45,514 nucleotides of DNA from Solirubrobacterales bacterium (lineage in GTDB: Bacteria > Actinomycetota > Thermoleophilia > Solirubrobacterales > 70-9). Made by a program: the position numbers and the translations under genes. Below are positions 39,438 to 45,514 of this stretch, in pieces. Where the stretch lies: assembly GCA_009691195.1 (NCBI GenBank), contig SHVA01000019.1:1-45514 (forward strand), read 5' to 3'. Below the pieces are notes generated by a model. It saw nothing but the letters and a program-made list of their open reading frames with translations, ran no database searches and was not told the origin of the DNA. How positions within the stretch are numbered: position 1 is the first letter of the stretch; every line of letters starts with the position of its first letter.

Positions 39438-41065
39438 CAGCTCTTCCGCCGGTCCCCCCCGCGCAGACAACGGTCGCCACCGGAGCCGCCGTCCAGTAGG
39501 TCCCGGCTCGGGCCGCCGTTGAGATGATCCACGCCTCGGTTGCCGTAGAGGTGGTCGGCGCCGGCATTCCCGTAGATGCGGTCGCGCCCAAGGCCGCCTG
39601 AGACGAAATCGTTGCCCGGGCCGCCGCGGGCGACGTCGTTGCCCTTGCCCGCGCATATCCGATCGTTGCCTGCGCCCCCGAGGACCACGTCACTCTGCGC
39701 GAAGGCGATGATCACGTCGGCGCGGGGGGTCCCCACGATCCGCTCCTCTCCGGCCGTCCCGAACATCGTCGCCCGCCGACCGAAGCAGCGGTCTGGCGGC
39801 AGCGGCTGCTGTCGCTCGAAGGCGCCGGCGTCGCAGGCGTAGCCGCTCGGCCGCTGCAGGCCGCGCTGGTCCGTGCTGACCGGCCAGCAGTGGGGAACGC
39901 TCTCGAGGGCCGGGCTGCGGTTGGTCAGCGCCCGCGTCTCGGTCGGGCCGCCCTGGTGATCGAGCGGGGCCAGCCTGGCATCGAGGGCACTCTTGTCGCC
40001 GAGGTCCTCCCGAGGGTCGCACTGCCCTTCCGGGGCGATCGTGTGCGCCTCCAGGTTGCCCCCCAGGCTGATGATCGCGGCGCCCGATCCGGAGGCGAAG
40101 CAGTTCTCGAAGCCGGTGCTGGAGCTGCCCTGGGCCACGATCGTCGCCCGAAGCTCGATGGTCCCCGCCTCGACAGCCGCCACGTTGCCTCCGGCGGCGT
40201 CACCGACGGATGGCGAGGCGGCGAAGTTGCCGGCGATCGTCGACTGGGTCAGGCTCAACGTGCTCTCCGCGCCCGCGTAGACGCCGCCGCCCAGCGCCTG
40301 CGGCGAGTCCGGGAGATCGTCCACGGCGAAGTTGTCGCTGACGGTGACATTGGTCAGCGCTGCGTCGCCCTCGCTGCCGATCCCCCCCGCCCCCGCGGGG
40401 CCGCTGGTCGCAACGGCGACGTTGCGCGCGACCGTCGACGCCCGCACAAGGTGCGGGCCCTCGGACGCGAGCCAGATCCCGCCCCCGCGGGCGCCGCTGC
40501 CCTGAGCGGTGCTGTCCTCGACGCTGACCTGATCGAGCTCGATGCTGCCGTCCTCGACCAGCACGCCCCCGCCGCGGGCGCCCGGCCCGGCAACCCTGCC
40601 GTGCGCGAGGTCGAGCCCCCGGATAGTCACCGCCGGCGGCTGGTCGGCATCGGGCCCGGCGTCAAAGACGCGGTCGGCGAGCGCTCCGTCGATTCGCGGC
40701 TGGTCGACTCCCGCGATCGAAACGCTCTCGTTCAGATCCAGGTCGCCGGTCTCCGCCTGGTCCTCGGCGGCTCCCGCCAGGTCCAGGCTGTAGTCGTCAT
40801 CGAGCCTGGGCAGCGTGATCACGTCCGGCCCCGGCGTGCCGTTGGCCTCCTGGACCGCGGCGCGCAGCGTGCAGCTCACGTCGTCGAGATCGGGGTCAGC
40901 GTCGCAGACGCCGTCGGAGCTGGAGTCCACCGCAGCCTGGTCAACCGCGCTGTCGACCGTAAACGACGCCGCCGAGGCCGCCGGGGCGGCGATCAGCATC
41001 GCGGTCAATAGGAGGAGGCAGGCGAATCGAGCCGGGACTCGCGGCGCATTTCCTGTGGGCTTCAT
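39434..41065 (-). CDS. Large secreted CSLREA / beta-helix / RTX surface protein
   Basis: This 543-residue exported protein has a signal peptide (FACLLLLTAMLIAAPAASAAS) followed by a CSLREA-type segment (SAVDQAAVDSSSDGVCDADP, then VSCTLRAAVQEANGTPGPDV). The middle is a right-handed beta-helix-like repeat region (GGGVLVEDGSIELDQVSVED, LTNVTVSDNFAVDD, LSLTQSTIAGNFAAS). The C-terminal 100 residues carry RTX nonapeptides (GGAGNDRICAGKGND, GGPGNDFVSGGLGRDRIYGN). The same architecture occurs in large bacterial surface proteins. Calcium binding at the C-terminus is likely; the ligand or partner is unknown. Confidence 0.82.
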   Translation of the reverse strand: MKPTGNAPRVPARFACLLLLTAMLIAAPAASAASFTVDSAVDQAAVDSSSDGVCDADPDLDDVSCTLRAAVQEANGTPGPDVITLPRLDDDYSLDLAGAAEDQAETGDLDLNESVSIAGVDQPRIDGALADRVFDAGPDADQPPAVTIRGLDLAHGRVAGPGARGGGVLVEDGSIELDQVSVEDSTAQGSGARGGGIWLASEGPHLVRASTVARNVAVATSGPAGAGGIGSEGDAALTNVTVSDNFAVDDLPDSPQALGGGVYAGAESTLSLTQSTIAGNFAASPSVGDAAGGNVAAVEAGTIELRATIVAQGSSSTGFENCFASGSGAAIISLGGNLEAHTIAPEGQCDPREDLGDKSALDARLAPLDHQGGPTETRALTNRSPALESVPHCWPVSTDQRGLQRPSGYACDAGAFERQQPLPPDRCFGRRATMFGTAGEERIVGTPRADVIIAFAQSDVVLGGAGNDRICAGKGNDVARGGPGNDFVSGGLGRDRIYGNAGADHLYGNRGVDHLNGGPSRDLLDGGSGGDRCLRGGDRRKSC

Positions 41066-41130
41066 ATCCCCTACTTCAACATGAAACCCGCGCTCGAGTC
41101 GCGGATCGTGTCGAAGCCGTCGCGTTGTGC

Positions 41131-41643
41131 CTAGGCTGGCTTGCGGGGAATCAGCACGGCGCGCTTGAACTCCGCGACGAGGGTCCCTTCCTGCTTGAAG
41201 ACCCGGGTGTGGACCTTGACCACGCCGCGGTCGGGCTTGGAGTTCGAGGGCCGGACGTCGAGCACCTCCGACTCGCAGAAGAGGGTGTCTCCGTGGAAGA
41301 CCGGGGCCGGGTGGCTGAGGTCCTCCGTTGCGAGGTTCGCGATCGCCTTACCCGAGACGTCGCTGACCGACATCCCCAGCGCCAGCGAATAGACGAGCGG
41401 GCCGACCACGACGTTCTGGCCCTGCTGGGACTGCGACGCGTAGACGTCGTTGAGGTGCAGTGGATGGTGGTTCATCGTGATCAGGCAGAAGAGGTGGTCG
41501 TCGGACTCGGTCACCGTCTTCGCGGGCCAGTGCTTGTAGACGGCCCCGACCTCGAACTCCTCGAGGTAGCGCCCGTACGCGTGCGCGCCGGAGGCCTCGC
41601 GCTCCGCCTGGTCAGTGATCAACTCGTGCTTCTCGTCAGCCAT
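41131..41643 (-). CDS. MaoC-family hydratase, probable mesaconyl-CoA hydratase
   Basis: This 170-residue single-hotdog hydratase has the MaoC features YRYLEEFEVGAVYKHWPAK-like start (GRYLEEFEVGAVYKHWPAK), DDHLFCLITMNHHPLHLND (catalytic Asp/His region), VVVGPLVYSLALGMSVSDVS and FHGDTLFCESEVLD. Its sequence resembles the MaoC proteins of actinobacterial ethylmalonyl-CoA clusters, where the likely role is hydration of mesaconyl-CoA to methylmalyl-CoA. In proteobacteria that enzyme is a longer two-domain form, so the role is inference. The methylsuccinyl-CoA-dehydrogenase-like gene lies upstream on the same strand. Confidence 0.8.
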   Translation of the reverse strand: MADEKHELITDQAEREASGAHAYGRYLEEFEVGAVYKHWPAKTVTESDDHLFCLITMNHHPLHLNDVYASQSQQGQNVVVGPLVYSLALGMSVSDVSGKAIANLATEDLSHPAPVFHGDTLFCESEVLDVRPSNSKPDRGVVKVHTRVFKQEGTLVAEFKRAVLIPRKPA

Positions 41644-41724
41644 CAGGTCCCTTCGTCTGCTTGGGTCGCCTTGACCCCTCCCTGCCCACTCTCGGGGCGC
41701 AGGATCGTAGCCGGACTCCGCCCA

Positions 41725-42777
41725 TCAGGAGACCACCACGGCCTCGCGCCCGGTGAATCGGCCGATGCCCTCGACCTCGGCGCGCAGCTCCGCCTCGCCT
41801 CCGGCGTGCGGGTCGAACGGCCGCAGTTCGATCTCGATCCGGTCGCCCTTCAGCCGCCATCTCCACGTTCCGATCACCTCGCCGTCGCGGACGATGGTCG
41901 CGTGGATCATCCCGCCGCCGGCGTTCACCTCGGCGTCGAGCTCGGGCGACAGCGCGTGCTCGCGGCGACGGTAACCCACCATGTAGGTGTCGAAGCGCGG
42001 CAGCATGCGAAGCGTCCCGGCGGGCGGCAGCCGCCCCCTCGAGCGCAGGACCCAGGCCGGCGACCCGTCGATCCGAACCTCCTCCAACTCGGCGCCGATC
42101 CGCTCCAGCCCCAGCCGTGCGGCGCCGAGGCCCAGGCCCGACCAGCTCGCGAGGTCGGCGTCGGTGGCCGGGCCGAACGCCCCGATGTAGCGACGGGCGA
42201 GCTCGGCGAGCGACGGCTCGCGCTCCCTCGCGGGGAGCTTGCCCAGCCAGTCGTCCCGGCGGACCAGGCAGATCCGCTTGCCGGCGCCCGGCCCCATGCA
42301 GGCGATCCCGGTACTCGTCGCGAGCATGAACATGTGAAGGCGCTGCCCGTTGTCGAAAAGGAGGCCGTTCGCGCTCAGCAGCTCAGAGAGGCCGTCCCGC
42401 GTCATCGGCCCCTCCTCGCCCAGCGCCCGCTCGATCAGGGCCAGGGAACGGTCCACAGTGCGGGGCTCCACCCCGAGCTGCCCCAGCCTTCTCCGCGCGT
42501 CGCGCGCGAAGCGATCCTCGTAGAGGCCCAGCAGCCAGCCGGCGTCCTCGCTGGCGACGAGATGAACCGTCTTGCGCATCACCCAGGCCCGCAACAGCGA
42601 GCGCTCCTCCGTCCTGGCGCGGTCGATGTCGGCGGCGAGAAGAGAGCTGCTTCGCGCCCGGAAGGCCAGGCGGCCCGCGTGCTGGTCCTGGTCCTGTATC
42701 CCCGCCACCATGCGGGCGATCTCGGCCGGATCGGAGCTGCCTCGCGGCCGATGGAAGAGCTGTGCCGCCGACCTCAT
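41725..42777 (-). CDS. AlkZ-like winged-helix DNA glycosylase family protein
   Basis: This 350-residue protein belongs to the HTH_42/AlkZ family, whose studied members unhook DNA interstrand crosslinks or excise bulky adducts. The QxQ motif of the active site is seen at GIQDQDQHAG (near residue 28). LLRAWVMRKTVHLVASEDAG is the conserved segment that follows (usually RTWxMRGTLHL). The C-terminal half holds the winged-helix repeats (RYIGAFGPATDADLASWSGL, LRMLPRFDTYMVGYRRR). Whether the substrate is a crosslink or another lesion is unknown. The ATG at 42777 lies 41 bp after the stop of the SCP2-like gene. Confidence 0.82.
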   Translation of the reverse strand: MRSAAQLFHRPRGSSDPAEIARMVAGIQDQDQHAGRLAFRARSSSLLAADIDRARTEERSLLRAWVMRKTVHLVASEDAGWLLGLYEDRFARDARRRLGQLGVEPRTVDRSLALIERALGEEGPMTRDGLSELLSANGLLFDNGQRLHMFMLATSTGIACMGPGAGKRICLVRRDDWLGKLPAREREPSLAELARRYIGAFGPATDADLASWSGLGLGAARLGLERIGAELEEVRIDGSPAWVLRSRGRLPPAGTLRMLPRFDTYMVGYRRREHALSPELDAEVNAGGGMIHATIVRDGEVIGTWRWRLKGDRIEIELRPFDPHAGGEAELRAEVEGIGRFTGREAVVVS

Positions 42778-42818
42778 CCGCGGCAGCCGGCCGGCGGCGA
42801 TCTGGCGCGGCCGCCGGC

Positions 42819-43181
42819 TCAGTGGACCTTGCGCGTGGCCGCCCGGGCCTCCTGGCGGGTCACGACCTGGCCGATCAGCTTCTGGAAGTTCTGATCCCCG
42901 GTGACCTTGATCAGGCCCGTCTCATAGGCCTCGCGGTACTGCTTGATAGTGCCCTCCTCGGCCAGCTCGTTGAACTGGGCGCGCGGTATGTGCACGGTCA
43001 GCTTCGCATCGTCGGCGAGGGCCTTCTCGATCTTCGGGCCCGGCAGCTCGACGCGGTACATCTGCACGTCCCCACGCCCCTGCAGCTCCAGCTCGAACAC
43101 GAGCTTGAGCTTCGCCAGCGCCGGCACCTCCGATTGGAAGTGCTCGACGCCCGTCTTGATCAGGTCGGGGGTGCTGGGCAC
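42819..43181 (-). CDS. SCP2-like sterol/lipid-carrier domain protein
   Basis: This 120-residue single-domain protein has the pattern of a small SCP2 fold: LKLVFELELQGRGDVQMYRV in the first strands, then KLTVHIPRAQFNELAEEGTI and GLIKVTGDQNFQKLIGQVV near the end. SCP2-like proteins carry acyl or sterol groups; nothing here fixes the ligand. The start is GTG at 43181, 7 nt after TAGAAC (43189-43194), so a leaderless transcript is possible. It precedes the AlkZ-like gene on the same strand. The family assignment is moderate. Confidence 0.6.
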   Translation of the reverse strand: MPSTPDLIKTGVEHFQSEVPALAKLKLVFELELQGRGDVQMYRVELPGPKIEKALADDAKLTVHIPRAQFNELAEEGTIKQYREAYETGLIKVTGDQNFQKLIGQVVTRQEARAATRKVH

Positions 43182-43216
43182 TCGGGGGGTTCTACCAGGA
43201 AGGGACCGCGGCGTGG

Positions 43217-43779
43217 TCAGCCGGGCGGTTGCGGCGCGCCGATCCCCGGCCTGCCGCCCGAGGCCGCCGGCGCAGCTTCGCCCTCCGTCACGTCGTAGCC
43301 CTGTGCAGCGAAGTCCGCGTTGATGGCCGCAAAGCGCTCGCTGAGAGCGTTGGCCTCGGGCAGGCCGATCAGCCCGGCCAGGTCCCCCGAATCCAGCACG
43401 CCGCTCGCCTCTGAGAACAGCCCGCTGAAGCCTGAGCCCACGCCCACCAGGCGCCGATTGAGGTCGGCCACCTCCTCTGGAGGGTCGGCTTCCTTCAACG
43501 CGGCGGCGATCTGCCGAACTCGGCGCCGACCTCCCTCGCGAGCGCCGTCAGCTCCTCGGGAGAGGAGACGCTGAGCAGCCGCTTGGGCAGGTCGGAGTTC
43601 TCCCTGACCCTGGCGACGATCGCCCGCAGCCGCAGGATGTACCGGGCCTTGGTCAGTGTCCCCGTGACGTCGGAGGCCTGATCGCTGATCGCGCAGCCGC
43701 CCAGCGGCAGCGCCGAGGCGCTCAGCGCGAGGGCCACCATCACGCTTGCTCCCACCCTTCGGATTCGACCGCCCCCCAA
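43217..43779 (-). pseudogene. Lipoprotein gene broken by a frameshift
   Basis: The upstream part (43779 to 43495) encodes a signal peptide with lipobox LGGC, then helices ending SPEELTALAREVGAEFGRSP and a stop. The second part (43498 to 43217), in another frame, continues RQIAAALKEADPPEEVADLN and reads on to GGRPGIGAPQPPG. Read together they make one helical lipoprotein of about 187 residues. The frame changes near 43515, at GAGTTCGGCAG on the minus strand. A single indel, or a sequencing error there, explains it. The two stretches are not likely to be separate genes, as the second lacks a normal start (TTG only). Confidence 0.6.
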
Positions 43780-43792
43780 GGCGTCGAGCCCA

Positions 43793-45022
43793 CTAGATCT
43801 TGTTCCGCTCGAGCAGCTTCTTGCCGATGACCATCCGCTGGATCTCGGACGTTCCCTCGCCGATCAGCAGCAGCGGCGCATCGCGGTAGAGGCGCTCGAT
43901 CTCGTACTCCTTGGAGTAGCCGTAGCCGCCGTGGATGCGGAAGCTGTCCTCGACGCACTCCTTGCCGGTCTCGGAAGCCAGGAGCTTCGCCATTCCCGCC
44001 TCGAGATCCGAGCGCTGGCCGGCGTCCTTCATGCGCGCGGCCTTGCGGGTGAGCAGGCGGGCGGCCTCGATCTTGGTCGCCATGTCGGCGAGCTTGAACA
44101 GGATCGCCTGGTGCTGGGCGATCGGCTTGCCGAAGGTCTTGCGCTCCTGGCTGTACTTCAGAGCCAGCTCCAGGGCTCGCTGGGCGATCCCGACGCCGCG
44201 CGCGGCGACGTTGACTCGGCCGACCTCGAGCGCATCCATCATCTGGCCGAAGCCCTTGTTGACACCGTCGGCGCCGCCGAGCACACGTTCGTCGGCGCAG
44301 CGGTAGCCGCTGTAGACGAGCTCGGTGGACTCGACCCCCTTGTAGCCCATCTTCTTGATCTTGGGGGGGATCTCAAGGCCGGCGAACTCTCCCTCGTTCT
44401 TGTCCTTCCAGGGCTCCTTCTCGGTGATGAAGCAGGTCATCCCCCTGTGGGGAGGGTCGGCCTTGGGGTCGGTCTTCATCAGCACGAAGACGACCGCTGA
44501 GCCGAGCCCGTTGGTGACCCACATCTTCTGGCCGTTGAGCTCCCAGCTGCCGTCGTCGCCCTTGACCGCGGTCGATTTGATGCCCTGCACGTCGGAGCCG
44601 ACCTCGGGCTCCGAGAGCGAGAAGGCGGCGCGAATCTCGCCCGTGGCCATTTTCGGCAGGAAGTAGTCCCTCTGCTCATCGGTCCCGAACTTCATCAGCA
44701 GGTACGAGCCGATGAAGTGGGTGTTGACCACGCCGGAGATCGAGATCCAGCCGCGCGAGAGCTCCTCGACGATCATCGCGTAGGTGGTCAGATCGAGGCC
44801 CATGCCGCCGTACTCCTCGGGGATCGTCACCCCGAACAGCCCGAGCTCCTTCATCTGCTCGACGATCGGCTCGGGGAACTTGTCCTCGGCGTCGTACTCC
44901 TCGGCGTTGGGGAGGATCTGCTCGTCGACGAACTGGTGGACCATCTCGATGATGGCCTTCTGGTCCTCGGTCATCTCGTCGATGCCGGCTGGCTGGTTTT
45001 GGCCCGCGGTGGCTACGGCCAT
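43793..45022 (-). CDS. Acyl-CoA dehydrogenase, probable methylsuccinyl-CoA dehydrogenase
   Basis: This 409-residue FAD-dependent dehydrogenase has the family segments FSLSEPEVGSDVQGIKSTAV, WVTNGLGSAVVFVLM, RVNVAARGVGIAQRALELAL and RIHGGYGYSKEYEIERLYRD. Catalytic Glu sits near the C-terminus in LIGEGTSEIQRMVIGKKLL. The start ELSRGWISISGVVNTHFIGS and related segments resemble the acyl-CoA dehydrogenase of actinobacterial ethylmalonyl-CoA clusters, so methylsuccinyl-CoA to mesaconyl-CoA is the likely reaction; general acyl-CoA oxidation is not excluded. AAGGAG lies 3 nt upstream of the ATG at 45022. Confidence 0.85.
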   Translation of the reverse strand: MAVATAGQNQPAGIDEMTEDQKAIIEMVHQFVDEQILPNAEEYDAEDKFPEPIVEQMKELGLFGVTIPEEYGGMGLDLTTYAMIVEELSRGWISISGVVNTHFIGSYLLMKFGTDEQRDYFLPKMATGEIRAAFSLSEPEVGSDVQGIKSTAVKGDDGSWELNGQKMWVTNGLGSAVVFVLMKTDPKADPPHRGMTCFITEKEPWKDKNEGEFAGLEIPPKIKKMGYKGVESTELVYSGYRCADERVLGGADGVNKGFGQMMDALEVGRVNVAARGVGIAQRALELALKYSQERKTFGKPIAQHQAILFKLADMATKIEAARLLTRKAARMKDAGQRSDLEAGMAKLLASETGKECVEDSFRIHGGYGYSKEYEIERLYRDAPLLLIGEGTSEIQRMVIGKKLLERNKI

Positions 45023-45129
45023 GGCTCCTTCTCGGTCATGGGCTGAACTTGAAGCGCCCGTTCGGCGCGCGGGAGCCTAAGGATAGATCCTCGCCTCGGG
45101 GCGCCGGGGGACCCTGGCCCGTCCTAACC

Positions 45130-45151
45130 CCGAGTTGTCCCAACAACTCGG
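45130..45151. repeat. 9-bp-stem palindrome next to an IS481 remnant
   Basis: CCGAGTTGT and ACAACTCGG form a perfect 9-bp stem around a 4-nt loop (CCCA), 2 bp past the transposase stop. It may be an element-derived hairpin that terminated the transposase transcript. No T run follows. Confidence 0.45.
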
Positions 45152-45153
45152 CT

Positions 45154-45434
45154 TCATCTCACCGTTCCCATCTTGCGAGCACCGAAGACGATATCCGCCG
45201 GCACCCGCCCCTTGGTCAGCCGGCCGCTGTGGGCGCGGTCGGTGTTGTAGTAGTCGAGGTCGCGCCGAAGCGCCGTGATCTTGGCTGCGAGCGAGCGCGA
45301 GAAGGCCGGGCGCCAGGCGTAGTAGGTTCGAGGGCGATCCCCATCTGCCGGCAGGCCTCCGAGCTGTTGCCCAGCTCGGTGGCCAGGGTGAACAGCCGCA
45401 GGCGGAATCCGAACAGCACGTCATCCTCAGTCAT
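45154..45434 (-). pseudogene. IS481-family transposase remnant (both ends, core deleted)
   Basis: The start MTEDDVLFGFRLRLFTLATE, continuing LGNSSEACRQMGI, is the HTH N-terminus of IS481/IS3-group integrase-type transposases. After a frame change comes RTYYAWRP, and then directly the C-terminus RDLDYYNTDRAHSGRLTKGR followed by VPADIVFGARKMGTVR and a stop at 45154-45156. The DDE core (about 200 residues) is missing, so the gene is dead. The stretch 45435-45514 beyond it shows nothing else that I can support. Confidence 0.65.
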
Positions 45435-45514
45435 CGTGTCCTCCTTGCTTGCTTCTCGATTTGGTCGTCAAGGAGCGTGAGAAGGCGCGCGGACGCCCCC
45501 GGGCATGCCCGGGG

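Noticed and set aside
1-45514. CRISPR arrays, rRNA genes and complete prophage or conjugative modules
   Set aside because: No regularly spaced direct repeats, rRNA cores, capsid, portal or relaxase genes were seen.

Overview
The window is high-GC, densely packed bacterial chromosome. Gene content points to an actinobacterium, most likely a deep-branching one such as class Thermoleophilia (Solirubrobacterales or Gaiellales). The signs are coenzyme F420 genes with a fused FbiC, a DivIVA protein, crotonyl-CoA carboxylase/reductase with ethylmalonyl-CoA mutase, ClpS, many GTG and TTG starts, and many starts only 6-9 nt after a TAnnnT -10-like box. The taxon is an inference; no rRNA is present.

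Layout. 1-4.5 kb: IS21-like end repeats, tRNA-Pro(GGG) with terminator, tRNA-Gly(UCC), a secreted sulfatase, a decayed LAGLIDADG/HTH gene, tRNA-Trp(CCA), tRNA-Leu(UAG), a small membrane protein, an SRAP/HMCES protein and tRNA-Leu(CAA). 4.5-8.8 kb: membrane M28 peptidase, acetoacetyl-CoA synthetase, and a secreted protein behind a strong 20-bp-stem hairpin. 8.8-14.5 kb (minus): acyl-CoA carboxylase beta subunit, DivIVA, 3-hydroxyacyl-CoA dehydrogenase, SnoaL-like protein, HMG-CoA lyase, a thioesterase remnant and an SDR. 14.5-21.8 kb: F420 genes npdG-cofD-cofC-cofE (plus), then a cupin, an M1 peptidase and fbiC (minus). fbiC carries a 110-bp palindromic element read through in frame. 21.9-27.1 kb (minus): an unknown conserved protein, aquaporin, receiver-like protein, hypothetical, and a translationally coupled metal operon of multicopper oxidase, ZIP transporter and DtxR regulator with an AT-rich imperfect palindrome upstream. 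27.2-31.7 kb: YgfZ-like protein, lipoprotein, coiled-coil PD-(D/E)xK-like protein, LOG protein and phospholipase D-like protein. 31.8-37.5 kb: crotonyl-CoA carboxylase/reductase with a coupled small protein, RTX remnant, RTX protein, ClpS, a secreted protein, and ethylmalonyl-CoA mutase. 37.5-45 kb: membrane protein, Cys-containing hypothetical, CSLREA/RTX surface protein, MaoC hydratase, AlkZ-like protein, SCP2-like protein, a frameshifted lipoprotein and an acyl-CoA dehydrogenase. 45-45.5 kb: an IS481 transposase remnant.

How the genes fit together. Three themes dominate. First, acetyl-CoA/C4-C5 acyl-CoA metabolism: acetoacetyl-CoA synthetase, HMG-CoA lyase, hydroxyacyl-CoA dehydrogenase, acyl-CoA carboxylase, Ccr, Ecm, a MaoC protein resembling those of actinobacterial ethylmalonyl-CoA clusters, and a methylsuccinyl-CoA-dehydrogenase-like protein. 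Together they cover most of an ethylmalonyl-CoA pathway, scattered over 37 kb. Second, F420: the window holds candidates for the deazaflavin, lactyl-phosphate and glutamylation steps plus the F420-NADP oxidoreductase. Third, divalent metal handling by the oxidase-ZIP-DtxR operon. Convergent genes are packed so tightly that several stop codons abut or overlap.
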